Below, one piece after another: positions 25,635-33,981 of a stretch of 64,000 bases of DNA (its first letter is position 1; each line of letters starts with the position of its first letter). The notes beneath the pieces are model-generated. The model made no database searches. It had not been told where the DNA came from and saw only the letters and a program-made list of their open reading frames with translations. The stretch lies in assembly GCF_902459615.1 (NCBI RefSeq), contig NZ_CABPSA010000009.1, positions 1 to 64,000 on the forward strand, given 5' to 3'. This stretch comes from Pandoraea commovens. Its GTDB lineage: Bacteria > Pseudomonadota > Gammaproteobacteria > Burkholderiales > Burkholderiaceae. The position numbers and the translations under genes are program-made.

Positions 25635-27593
25635 TTGCTTCGCCGAATACTTTTCATCTTTGTGATTTTGCTCAGCGCACTCAGTGCGCTTGGCGTCACC
25701 CTCGTGACGCCCGCCGCCGCCGTGCTGCCGTGGCAGTCCGGAAATCAGGTGCTGGACGTCGCGCAAGTGCTTCGCCTCGATGCACCTCGCCGTGAAGACG
25801 GTGTCATTATCATCTCCAGCAAGATTGCTAAGGATCACTATGTTTATCGTCATTCAATTCGCGTAGAAGATTCCGACGGCAAGCCCGTCCACTTCACGCT
25901 GCCCGATGGCACCCGACACTTCGATGAGTTCTTCGGGAACACCCAGATCTTCTATGACGACGATTTGCATGTGAAGTTGCCTGAATTGGCGGGAATGGAT
26001 TTCGTTACGCTTTACTGGCAAGGCTGCGCCCAGGCAGGGATTTGCTATCCCCCGCAAAAGGTGCGAATTTCGCTGAACGGCGATTTCCCTTCGGGCGGGT
26101 ACAAGGACGTGTCGACGGCGCTTGCCGCGCTTTCCGTTCCGGCCGCGACCTCGGCACCGGCGGCACCGGCGGCTCCGGACGACGCGTCGGACGCCCCGGC
26201 GCCCCCCACCGCCAACGCGGCGGCGACGGCCGCTTCGCCCGAGACAACGGGCGACACCGAAACGCTCGCCGCCGATCAGGCCGCTGCCGCCCAGCTCGCG
26301 GCGCTCGACCCCATCGCAGCGAAATTGCTGTTCTTCGGCTTCGGACTGCTGCTGGCGTTCACGCCGTGCGTGCTGCCGATGGTCCCCATCGTCTCGACGA
26401 TGATTGTCGGCAATCGGCCCTTGCCGTTGCGCGCTTTGGCACTCTCAAGCGCGTATGTCGTCGCGATGGCATTGACCTACGCCAGCGTGGGCGTGGCGGC
26501 TGCCCTGGCCGGTGCCAACCTTCAGGCGACGCTGCAAGCACCGTGGCTCCTGAGCGCGTTCGCCACCCTCTTTCTGGTGCTCGCTGCGTCGTTGTTCGGA
26601 CTATTCGAACTGCGCCTGCCTGCGTTCATCATGAATCGTCTGGACGCCGCTGGTCGTAACCGCACAGGCGGCAGTCTCGCGAGTGCGGCCGCGCTCGGGT
26701 TTCTTTCGGCCCTCCTCGTCGGCCCCTGCATGACGGCGCCGCTGGCGGGCGCACTGCTCTACATCAGCCAGACAGGCAATGCGTGGATGGGTGGCGGCGC
26801 ACTGTTCGCCATGGGCCTCGGCATGGGCACGCCGTTGCTGGCGATATCGCTGTTCGGTGCGCGTGTGCTGCCTCGCCCGGGGCCATGGATGGTGCGTGTA
26901 CGCATCGCCTTCGGCTATGTCATGACGGGAATGGCCATTGAGATGCTGAGCCGTTTCCTGCCTGGGCACGTCACGCTTGGGTTGTGGGGCGCACTCGGCG
27001 TCGGCCTGGCCGTGGGCATCGGCGGCTGGGCATGGGCGCTTCGCGGCAAGCCTGCGTGCTGGACGCTAGTATTTACCTCGACGCTCGCCGCGCTCTGGTC
27101 GGTGCTGTTGCTCGTCGGTGCAGCTTCGGGCGGTGAGTCGCTGTTGCGTCCGCTGGCGCGGGCGGATGGCGTAACGCTCACCGGGAGCGATGACACGGGC
27201 CAGCGCGCAGGCAAGTCGGTGAATTACGTCAGCGTGAAATCCGAACAGGACGTGGATGTGCGCATCGCGCAAGCCGCTGCCAAAGGGCAATGGACGCTCA
27301 TCGATTTCTACGCAGACTGGTGCGTGAGTTGCCACGTCATCGAGCGCAACGTCTTCGGCGATCCGGAAGTGGCCGCGCGTCTGGCGCGCATGCAGATATT
27401 GCGCCCCGACGTCACCAAGAACGACGATATCGATCAGGCGCTGATGAAGCGCTGGGGCGTGATGGGACCGCCCACGCTCATCCTCGTCGATGCGACGGGC
27501 AAGGAAGTGCGCGCGCATCGCATGGTCGGTGAAATGACCGCACAGACGTTCCTGCAACGCCTCGATGCGGCCCAAAACACGGAGGCTTCATGA
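25635..27593 (+). CDS. dsbD: Thiol:disulfide interchange protein DsbD
   Basis: Inner-membrane electron carrier moving reducing power from cytoplasmic thioredoxin to periplasmic DsbC/DsbG/TlpA-type partners. I chose the TTG at 25635, with GGAG 6 nt upstream, which gives a normal signal peptide (LLRRILFIFVILLSALSALG); the longer TTG frame at 25554 lacks an SD. Domains: periplasmic alpha (GCAQAGICYPP), a Pro/Ala linker, eight-helix beta domain with the Cys pair in FTPCVLP and GPCMTAPLAG, and C-terminal thioredoxin gamma (YADWCVSC). About 652 residues. It overlaps the TlpA-like gene (ATGA). Confidence 0.93.
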   Translation: MLRRILFIFVILLSALSALGVTLVTPAAAVLPWQSGNQVLDVAQVLRLDAPRREDGVIIISSKIAKDHYVYRHSIRVEDSDGKPVHFTLPDGTRHFDEFFGNTQIFYDDDLHVKLPELAGMDFVTLYWQGCAQAGICYPPQKVRISLNGDFPSGGYKDVSTALAALSVPAATSAPAAPAAPDDASDAPAPPTANAAATAASPETTGDTETLAADQAAAAQLAALDPIAAKLLFFGFGLLLAFTPCVLPMVPIVSTMIVGNRPLPLRALALSSAYVVAMALTYASVGVAAALAGANLQATLQAPWLLSAFATLFLVLAASLFGLFELRLPAFIMNRLDAAGRNRTGGSLASAAALGFLSALLVGPCMTAPLAGALLYISQTGNAWMGGGALFAMGLGMGTPLLAISLFGARVLPRPGPWMVRVRIAFGYVMTGMAIEMLSRFLPGHVTLGLWGALGVGLAVGIGGWAWALRGKPACWTLVFTSTLAALWSVLLLVGAASGGESLLRPLARADGVTLTGSDDTGQRAGKSVNYVSVKSEQDVDVRIAQAAAKGQWTLIDFYADWCVSCHVIERNVFGDPEVAARLARMQILRPDVTKNDDIDQALMKRWGVMGPPTLILVDATGKEVRAHRMVGEMTAQTFLQRLDAAQNTEAS

Positions 27594-28426
27594 TTGGACT
27601 CGGCCCGTTCTCCGCGAAGACGGCAGCCCTCGCGGCAGCGACGATCCTTGCGTGGCTGATGGCGCGTTATCTGCTGCGAAAAACGGATGCGGTTTCGCGA
27701 CGCGCCGGTGCCGGTGTACTGCTCGACGCCCTCTTCGTCGGTCTGTTCATCGCACGTGCAGCGTATGTGATCCGCTGGTGGCCCGAATACGCCGCAAGGC
27801 CGTGGTCGTTCATTGCGATTGGCGACGGCGGTTTCGACGTCTGGGCCGGGGCGCTCGCCGCCCTGGCATGGGGTCTCTGGCGCACGCGCCGGGATCGGGC
27901 GCAGCGGCGGCCGATGCTTGCGGGCATGGCAGCTGGTCTCGCGATCTGGGGGGCAATCCTCGCGGGTCTGGGTGTCGCGCTGCGCGATGCTCCGCCTCTG
28001 CCCTCGCTCACGCTTAACACCCTCGACGGGCGCACCGTCGCGCTGGAAAGTCATCGCGGTCAGCCCGTCGTCATGAACCTCTGGGCAAGTTGGTGCCCGC
28101 CGTGCCGACGCGAAATGCCAGTGCTTGCACAAGCACAGAAGGAATATCCGAACGTGCGATTCCTGATGATCAATCAAGGTGAAGCAGCGCAAACGGTGGC
28201 CGAGTTCGTGCAATCGCAGGGACTGACGTTCGACCATCTGCTGCTCGATCCCCAGTCGCAGGCCATGCGCGTGTCCGAAACGCGTGCGCTGCCCACCACG
28301 CTGTATTTCGACACGAATGGCCGTCTCGTCGACGCTCATCTGGGCGAACTGACGGCCGCGCGCTTACGCGACGCGCTGCATCGCCATCTTCAACAATCCC
28401 CGGCGTCCCGTACGCCCAAGGAGTAA
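27590..28426 (+). CDS. TlpA-type thioredoxin with N-terminal multi-helix membrane domain
   Basis: 278 residues. The N-terminal ~125 hold four to five membrane helices resembling part of the prolipoprotein diacylglyceryl transferase (LGT) fold (FIARAAYVIRWW, then FDVWAGALAALAWG). The C-terminal TlpA/ResA-like thioredoxin domain has the redox motif WASWCPPCRREMP and the cis-Pro segment ALPTTLYF. It probably reduces periplasmic disulfides with electrons from DsbD, encoded just upstream with a 4-nt overlap. It lacks the full LGT catalytic apparatus, so lipid transfer is unlikely. Confidence 0.85.
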   Translation: MIGLGPFSAKTAALAAATILAWLMARYLLRKTDAVSRRAGAGVLLDALFVGLFIARAAYVIRWWPEYAARPWSFIAIGDGGFDVWAGALAALAWGLWRTRRDRAQRRPMLAGMAAGLAIWGAILAGLGVALRDAPPLPSLTLNTLDGRTVALESHRGQPVVMNLWASWCPPCRREMPVLAQAQKEYPNVRFLMINQGEAAQTVAEFVQSQGLTFDHLLLDPQSQAMRVSETRALPTTLYFDTNGRLVDAHLGELTAARLRDALHRHLQQSPASRTPKE

Positions 28427-28429
28427 TCC

Positions 28430-29254
28430 ATGCCGGTTCGCAAGACTCTCGCTCTCGCCATCAGCTCGCTCTCGCTGCTCTGTATGTCGACGGTCGGCGT
28501 TGCCGCAGATGCAGCACCCGCATCGGGTTCGCCCACTTCTTCCGCCACTGCTCCCGGTGCCACAAAGCCGGTCATCGTGCAGGCGCTGGAGCACGAAGGC
28601 GTGACATCTCTGCAACCGTTCGACACCGGGGTCAAAGGCCTCCAGGCCTTCGCCGGACTGGCCGGTCAGCAGCCGATGGCGGTCTATTTGCTGGCGGACG
28701 GCACCGCCATCGTCGGTACCCGCATCGGCGCGGACGGCAAACCGCTCGACATCGAGCGCGTGACGCAACTTATCGAAAAACCGCTGGGCGATACGATCTG
28801 GTCGAAGCTCGCCGCCGCGCACTGGGTGCAGGACGGCAAGAAAGACGCACCGCGCATCGTCTACACCTTCAGCGACGCGAATTGCCCTTACTGCAATCGC
28901 TTCTGGGAGACGGCTCGGCCGTGGATCGACTCGGGCAAGGTGCAGATGCGCCACGTGCTCGTCGGTGTCATCAAGCCCGACAGCGTGACGAAGGCAGCCG
29001 CGATCTTGGGCGCACCTAACCCGTCAGCCGCACTGCTTCAAAACGAACGAAAGTTTGCGCAGGGCGGCATCAAACCCGCACGGAGCGTTACCGAGACCAT
29101 TGCGAAGAAACTTCAGAGTAACCAGATGCTGATGGCCGAACTCGGCTTCCGTGGCACGCCCGGTATCGTATATCGCAACGACAAGGGCATTGTGGAACGG
29201 GCGAACGGCATGCCTCCGTCCAATGCGCTCCCGACCATCCTTGGCGAAAAATGA
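28430..29254 (+). CDS. dsbG: Thiol:disulfide interchange protein DsbG
   Basis: Periplasmic disulfide isomerase/sulfenic-acid reductase, 274 residues. A signal peptide (about 25 residues ending VAADA) is followed by a low-complexity Ala/Ser/Pro stretch, a DsbC/G N-terminal dimerisation domain, and the thioredoxin domain with TFSDANCPYCNRFW (CPYC). The cis-Pro loop GFRGTPGIVY is near the C-terminus. The AAGGAG site overlaps the end of the previous gene. The dsbD-tlpA-dsbG operon thus encodes both electron donor and acceptors. A second DsbC-type protein is at 45460-46224. Confidence 0.9.
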   Translation: MPVRKTLALAISSLSLLCMSTVGVAADAAPASGSPTSSATAPGATKPVIVQALEHEGVTSLQPFDTGVKGLQAFAGLAGQQPMAVYLLADGTAIVGTRIGADGKPLDIERVTQLIEKPLGDTIWSKLAAAHWVQDGKKDAPRIVYTFSDANCPYCNRFWETARPWIDSGKVQMRHVLVGVIKPDSVTKAAAILGAPNPSAALLQNERKFAQGGIKPARSVTETIAKKLQSNQMLMAELGFRGTPGIVYRNDKGIVERANGMPPSNALPTILGEK

Positions 29255-29362
29255 GCCACGGCCGGGCGGGTGGCGACGCGCGCCCGTTTCGGCATACCTG
29301 CCGGCAGGCGTCGCAGAATCATCGAAGACTGGCGGGCGTCAGGCGCACATTCTTGCGGGAAT

Positions 29363-29404
29363 CGGCCATAAGACGCCCGAATTTCGCCGAATGGCCGCTT
29401 TTTG
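29363..29404 (+). terminator. Terminator-like hairpin after dsbG
   Basis: CGGCCAT (29363-29369) pairs with ATGGCCG (29391-29397), followed by CTTTTTG. It separates the dsb operon from the trpGDC promoter. The 21-nt loop is long, so strength is uncertain. Confidence 0.6.
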
Positions 29405-29413
29405 CGACACCCA

Positions 29414-29443
29414 TTCACGGCGCGCCGGAGTTGCTGCTACAAT
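29414..29443 (+). promoter_or_regulatory. Candidate promoter of trpGDC
   Basis: Extended -10 TGCTACAAT (29435-29443) with a weak -35 TTCACG (29414-29419), spacer 18. Transcription would begin near 29450, only a few bases before the leader peptide ATG at 29454. Confidence 0.6.
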
Positions 29444-29453
29444 CGGCATCACC

Positions 29454-29522
29454 ATGAAGTCGCATCAGCCTTCCTCCCTCCTCTGGTCGCCCCTGACCGC
29501 CGCCCTGCGCTGGTGGCGGTAA
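29454..29522 (+). CDS. trpL: trpGDC leader peptide, possibly leaderless
   Basis: A 22-residue frame, [11 protein letters not shown] then [11 protein letters not shown] and stop TAA, with Trp at 11, 20 and 21. The ending RWWR resembles the GWWRTS end of the E. coli trp leader. No ribosome site lies within 20 nt, and the predicted start of transcription is about 4 nt upstream, so it may be read as a leaderless mRNA. The adjacent WW codons and the stop lie within a hairpin (29513-29530), as in classical attenuators. Found by eye; no database check. Confidence 0.75.
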   Translation: MKSHQPSSLLWSPLTAALRWWR

Positions 29523-29591
29523 CCCGCCACGTCTATCTCATCCCCATAGCGCCCTCCCCCGCGGATCGCGAAGTCAATGTGGGGGCACGCT
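29513..29591 (+). promoter_or_regulatory. Candidate trpG attenuator hairpins
   Basis: GTGGCGG (29513-29519) pairs with CCGCCAC (29524-29530) around TAAC, the loop containing the leader stop codon. Further on, AGCG and CCCCC (29548-29551 and 29556-29560) can pair with GGGGG and CGCT (29581-29585 and 29588-29591). No run of T follows the second hairpin, so the terminator is atypical or Rho-dependent, or control is translational. Confidence 0.5.
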
Positions 29592-29655
29592 CAGGGGACA
29601 CTCGCTAATTCCATGCGTTCGACAATCCTTTGTCACCAGACGAACAGGGACCATC

Positions 29656-30243
29656 ATGCTGCTGATGATCGACAACTACGACTCGTTTACCTACAACATC
29701 GTCCAGTACTTCGGTGAACTGGGCGAAGACGTGCGAGTCTTCCGCAACGACGAAATCTCGCTCGACGCCATCGCCGAGCTTGCCCCCGACCGCATTTGCC
29801 TCTCGCCCGGCCCCAGCTGCCCGGCCAACGCGGGTATTACGCTCGACGTACTCAAGCGCTTCGCCGGTGAAATCCCGATCCTCGGCGTCTGCCTCGGGCA
29901 TCAGGCCATTGGCGAAGCGTTCGGCGGCAAGGTCATTCGCGCGCAACAGATCATGCACGGCAAAGTGAGCGAGATCGAAACCACGCAGCAAGGCGTATTC
30001 GCGAATCTGCCCAAGCGCTTTACCGTCACCCGCTACCACTCGCTCGCCATCGAGCGCGCCTCGTTGCCGGAATGTCTCGAGATCACCGCATGGACGGACG
30101 ACGGCGAGATCATGGGCGTGCGCCACAAGACGCTCGACGTCGAAGGCGTGCAATTCCACCCCGAATCGATTCTGTCGGAGCATGGCCACGCCGTGCTGCG
30201 CAACTTTGTGCAAGCTGCGCCGCGTACGGCCATTGCCGCCTGA
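29656..30243 (+). CDS. trpG: Anthranilate synthase component II (glutamine amidotransferase)
   Basis: Class I glutamine amidotransferase, 195 residues, supplying ammonia to TrpE. The catalytic triad is visible: Cys79 in GVCLGHQA, with His168 and Glu170 in [28 protein letters not shown] is the standard N-terminus. It may also serve p-aminobenzoate synthesis. First structural gene after the second leader peptide, 76 bp before trpD. Its partner trpE lies 15.8 kb upstream in another transcription unit. Confidence 0.96.
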   Translation: MLLMIDNYDSFTYNIVQYFGELGEDVRVFRNDEISLDAIAELAPDRICLSPGPSCPANAGITLDVLKRFAGEIPILGVCLGHQAIGEAFGGKVIRAQQIMHGKVSEIETTQQGVFANLPKRFTVTRYHSLAIERASLPECLEITAWTDDGEIMGVRHKTLDVEGVQFHPESILSEHGHAVLRNFVQAAPRTAIAA

Positions 30244-30319
30244 GACATCCCAAAGCGCGTCCGAATCAGCGAATGCGCGCTATGCACCCGACAAGCACCG
30301 ACAGAGGAGAGGACAACAA

Positions 30320-31348
30320 ATGATTACCCCGCAAGAAGCGCTTCAGCGCACGATCGAACACCGCGAAATCTTCCACGACGAGATGCTGCATCTGATGCGT
30401 CTCATCATGAAGGGCGAGATCTCGCCCGTCATGTCGGCCGCGATCATCACCGGTCTGCGCGTGAAGAAGGAAACCATCGGCGAGATCGCCGCAGCCGCGC
30501 AGGTCATGCGCGAGTTCGCCAATCACGTGGACGCCCCCGCCGACGAGCACTTTGTCGACATCGTGGGCACCGGTGGCGACGTGTCGCATACGTTCAACAT
30601 TTCGACGGCCTCGATGTTCGTGGCCGCCGGTGCAGGCGCGAAGGTCGCCAAGCACGGCAACCGTGGCGTGAGCTCCAAGTCGGGCAGCGCGGACGTTCTA
30701 GAGGCGCTCGGCGTGAACATCATGCTCTCGCCCGAACAGGTGGCCGAGTGTCTGCGCGAAGTCGGCATCGGCTTCATGTTCGCACCGAACCATCATCCCG
30801 CGATGAAGAACGTGGCCGCCGTCCGGAAGGAAATGGGTGTGCGCACGATCTTCAACATTCTCGGCCCGCTCACGAATCCGGCTGGCGCACCGAATCAGTT
30901 GATGGGCGTGTTCCACCCGGATCTGGTCGGCATTCAGGTGCGCGTGATGGAGCGTCTGGGCGCGGAGCACGTGCTCGTCGTCTACGGCAAGGACGGCATG
31001 GACGAAGTCTCGCTCGGCGCAGCCACGCTCGTCGGCGAGTTGAAGGACGGCAAGGTCACCGAGTATGAAATCCACCCGGAGGACTTCGGATTGCAGATGG
31101 TGAGCAATCGCAGCCTGAAGGTCGGCAGCGCCGAGGAATCGAAGACGATGCTGATCGAAGCACTCAACAACACTGAAGGCACCGCCCGCGAGATCGTGAC
31201 GCTCAACGCCGGAACCGCACTTTACGCAGCCAATCGCGCACCGACGATCGCCGACGGCATCAAGATGGCCCGCGAGTCCATCGCCAGCGGCGCGGCCCGC
31301 GAAAAGCTCCACGAATTCGTCACGTACACGCAACGCTTCAAAGCATAA
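30320..31348 (+). CDS. trpD: Anthranilate phosphoribosyltransferase
   Basis: Transfers phosphoribose from PRPP to anthranilate. 342 residues, typical. PRPP-binding [17 protein letters not shown], the loop [21 protein letters not shown], anthranilate-site [12 protein letters not shown] and [14 protein letters not shown] are all present. GAGGAGAGGACAAC provides a strong ribosome site before ATG 30320; an in-frame extension to 30182 overlaps trpG and is rejected. Confidence 0.97.
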   Translation: MITPQEALQRTIEHREIFHDEMLHLMRLIMKGEISPVMSAAIITGLRVKKETIGEIAAAAQVMREFANHVDAPADEHFVDIVGTGGDVSHTFNISTASMFVAAGAGAKVAKHGNRGVSSKSGSADVLEALGVNIMLSPEQVAECLREVGIGFMFAPNHHPAMKNVAAVRKEMGVRTIFNILGPLTNPAGAPNQLMGVFHPDLVGIQVRVMERLGAEHVLVVYGKDGMDEVSLGAATLVGELKDGKVTEYEIHPEDFGLQMVSNRSLKVGSAEESKTMLIEALNNTEGTAREIVTLNAGTALYAANRAPTIADGIKMARESIASGAAREKLHEFVTYTQRFKA

Positions 31349-31378
31349 CCTTCAGCAGCCCCAGAGTTATCTACCGAT

Positions 31379-32191
31379 ATGTCTACCGTTCTCGACAAGA
31401 TCCTGGCCGTGAAGGCCGAAGAAGTCGCCGCTGCAAAGCGCGTGCGTGACCTCGCGAGCCTGCGCCGCGACGCGGAAGCGACCGTTGGCGACAGCGCGCT
31501 GCGCACCCGCGACTTCGTGGGCGCACTGCGCACGAAGATCGATGCTGGCCTGTCCGGTGTCATCGCAGAAATCAAGAAGGCCAGCCCGTCGAAGGGTGTG
31601 ATTCGCGAGAACTTCGTGCCGCCGCAGATCGCCGAGTCGTATCAGCAAGGCGGCGCGGCGTGCTTGTCGGTGCTCACCGACGTGCAGTTCTTTCAGGGCG
31701 CGCCCGAGTACCTCAAGGCAGCGCGCGCTGCGTGCGATCTGCCGGTCCTGCGCAAGGACTTCATGATCGACGCGTACCAGGTGTACGAAGCCCGCGACAT
31801 GGGCGCCGACTGCATTCTGCTCATTGCGGCTGCGCTCGAACTCTCGCAGATGCGCGATCTCGAAGCGCAGGCGCACGAGCTGGGCATGGCCGTGCTCGTC
31901 GAAGTGCACAACGGTCAGGAGCTGGACGCAGGACTAGAACTGCGCACCCCGCTGCTGGGCATCAACAACCGCAACCTGCACAACTTCGAAGTCACGCTCG
32001 ACACGACGCTCGGCCTGCTGAAACATATCCCGCAGGATCGTCTGGTCGTGACGGAGTCGGGTATCCTTTCGCGTGACGACGTAACGCGCATGCGCGCGGC
32101 CAACGTCAATGCCTTTCTCGTCGGCGAAGCCTTCATGCGCGCGCCCGAGCCGGGCGACGCACTCGCCACCCTGTTCGACATGCCCCGCTGA
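31379..32191 (+). CDS. trpC: Indole-3-glycerol phosphate synthase
   Basis: TIM-barrel enzyme closing the indole ring, 270 residues, monofunctional (no TrpF domain). Motifs: [59 protein letters not shown] and [11 protein letters not shown]. It lies 30 bp after trpD in the same operon. The trpF, trpB and trpA genes are not in the window, as usual for betaproteobacteria. Confidence 0.97.
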   Translation: MSTVLDKILAVKAEEVAAAKRVRDLASLRRDAEATVGDSALRTRDFVGALRTKIDAGLSGVIAEIKKASPSKGVIRENFVPPQIAESYQQGGAACLSVLTDVQFFQGAPEYLKAARAACDLPVLRKDFMIDAYQVYEARDMGADCILLIAAALELSQMRDLEAQAHELGMAVLVEVHNGQELDAGLELRTPLLGINNRNLHNFEVTLDTTLGLLKHIPQDRLVVTESGILSRDDVTRMRAANVNAFLVGEAFMRAPEPGDALATLFDMPR

Positions 32192-32335
32192 CCCGCATCT
32201 TCGCGAGTCATGCAAGCGGTCGATGGCGCGGTGTCCCGTGATGGGGCACCGCCCGGCTTCCGGCAAGACGCGTCGCTCCGGCACGGTGTCGCGATACCCG
32301 GCACGCCCGGCGTCCCCCACACAGGAGCGGCCCCG

Positions 32336-33031
32336 ATGGCCATCGAACGCGAACTCAAACTAGCCCTCCCGGGCGACCTCCCCGCAGCACGCGCGGACGT
32401 GCTGATTGCGCATCTCGACCGGTTGCCCGGCGCTGAAGCGCGCGGCGAACGTCATCTCGTCAATCGTTACTTCGATACGCCGGATCTCGCGCTCGCGAGC
32501 GCCAAGGCTGCGCTGCGTCTGCGCTACGTGGCCCGCGACGCTCATGCCGGACAGTGGCTGCAAACGCTCAAGTCGGTGGGCGAAGCGCGCGACGGACTGC
32601 ATGTGCGTCACGAGTGGGAACAGGCCGTGCAAGGCGAGGCGCTTGAACTCGCGCCCCTCATCGCCGCCTGCGATGTACCGACGACGGCCGCGCTGTTGCG
32701 AGACGAAGGCGCGAAGGTCGTGGCGCAGTTCGAGACGAACTTCGTGCGACGCCTGTGGCGCTACGTCGCGGGTGACGGCACGGCCGTGGAAATCGCGTTC
32801 GATCGTGGCGAAGTCGCCGTGCAGGCCAACGGCCAGCGTCACACGGAACCGCTCATTGAAGTGGAACTGGAATTGCTCGATGCGCCCGACGACGGCCACG
32901 ACGGTCAGGGCGAACGCATTCTCCAGGCACTCGCGCAAGACCTGCGCGCGGTCTTGCCGGAATTGCACAGCGACAACGTCAGCAAGGCGCAGCGCGGCTA
33001 TCGTCTGCGTCAAAAGGTGCTGGGCGGTTGA
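32336..33031 (+). CDS. CYTH-domain inorganic triphosphatase (YgiF-like)
   Basis: 231 residues of the CYTH superfamily, which hydrolyses tripolyphosphate or related triphosphates in a beta-tunnel. The signature ExExK is at residues 4-8 (ERELK). Further acidic and basic strands include [16 protein letters not shown] and [10 protein letters not shown]. It lacks the C-terminal CHAD domain of full-length YgiF. AGGAG lies 8 nt before ATG 32336. It follows trpC by 144 bp and is 62 bp from ung. Confidence 0.88.
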   Translation: MAIERELKLALPGDLPAARADVLIAHLDRLPGAEARGERHLVNRYFDTPDLALASAKAALRLRYVARDAHAGQWLQTLKSVGEARDGLHVRHEWEQAVQGEALELAPLIAACDVPTTAALLRDEGAKVVAQFETNFVRRLWRYVAGDGTAVEIAFDRGEVAVQANGQRHTEPLIEVELELLDAPDDGHDGQGERILQALAQDLRAVLPELHSDNVSKAQRGYRLRQKVLGG

Positions 33032-33093
33032 ACGCGCTTCGAGCTCGCACTTCGACGAACCCGTTAATTCAGCAGACTCCGCACATATCACGC

Positions 33094-33981
33094 ATGGCAT
33101 CACGCTCACGAACTGCAACCGCCCAGAACGCCGACGAGGCGCGACAAGGCTCTCTCTTCGGCGAGACGAACGGTACGAACGGTACAAACGGTACAAACGG
33201 TACAAACGAGACGGGCGAGACGGGCGACACCCGGAGTGACAGTCCCGTCACCGTGGCCGGTCCATTGAAGGGCCGCGTCGAAGACCAGTTCGCTGCGCTG
33301 CCCGACGCGTGGAAAACGCTGGTCGCCCCGTTCGTGCAGAGCGCCGCTTACGCCCCGCTGTGCCAATACGTCGACGCCGAAGTCGCGGCGGGCAAGACCG
33401 TCTATCCGGCGGACATTTTCCATGCGCTGCGCATGACGTCGCCGAAGGACGTGAAAGTCGTCATCCTTGGACAGGACCCGTATCACGGCGACGACAACGG
33501 CATTGCGCAGGCGCACGGCATGGCGTTTTCGGTGCAGCGCGGCGTGCGCGTGCCGCCGTCGTTGCGCAACATCTACAAAGAGATCGAACGGGATCTGGGT
33601 ATCGCGCCGCCGTCGCATGGCAACCTCGACGCCTGGGCGAAACAGGGCGTGCTGCTGCTGAACACGACGCTCACCGTCGAAGCCGCCAATGCCGCGAGCC
33701 ACGCGAAGCCCTTCAAGAAAGGCGGATGGCAAGCCTGCACGGACACCTTGCTCTGCGGCCTCGCCGAACAGCAAGGCCCGCTGGTGTTCCTGCTGTGGGG
33801 TAGTCATGCGCAGGCGAAAGCCCCCCTGCTCAACGGTCACGGCCATCTGCTGCTCGAAGCGCCGCACCCTTCCCCGCTATCGGCCCATCGCGGCTTCCTC
33901 GGCTGCGGCCACTTCAGCGCCGCCAACGCTTTCCTCGAAAAGCACGGCAAGACGCCCATCGACTGGCAGGTTCCGGCGTAG
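33094..33981 (+). CDS. ung: Uracil-DNA glycosylase
   Basis: Removes uracil from DNA. The catalytic domain (from about residue 60) has the water-activating GQDPYHGD (Asp128), NTTLTVE and the DNA-intercalation/His loop [13 protein letters not shown]. The N-terminus, about 50 residues, is low-complexity, with repeated N-G-T units from a 9-bp tandem repeat. I start at ATG 33094; a TTG-initiated frame from 33028 would add 22 residues. Its stop abuts the convergent hipA stop with no intervening base. Confidence 0.95.
   Translation: MASRSRTATAQNADEARQGSLFGETNGTNGTNGTNGTNETGETGDTRSDSPVTVAGPLKGRVEDQFAALPDAWKTLVAPFVQSAAYAPLCQYVDAEVAAGKTVYPADIFHALRMTSPKDVKVVILGQDPYHGDDNGIAQAHGMAFSVQRGVRVPPSLRNIYKEIERDLGIAPPSHGNLDAWAKQGVLLLNTTLTVEAANAASHAKPFKKGGWQACTDTLLCGLAEQQGPLVFLLWGSHAQAKAPLLNGHGHLLLEAPHPSPLSAHRGFLGCGHFSAANAFLEKHGKTPIDWQVPA
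33172..33225 (+). repeat. 9-bp tandem repeats inside ung
   Basis: GGTACGAAC once and GGTACAAAC three times (33172-33207), then GAGACGGGC twice (33208-33225). They encode N-G-T and E-T-G repeats in the disordered N-terminus of Ung. Copy-number change would stay in frame. Confidence 0.85.
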
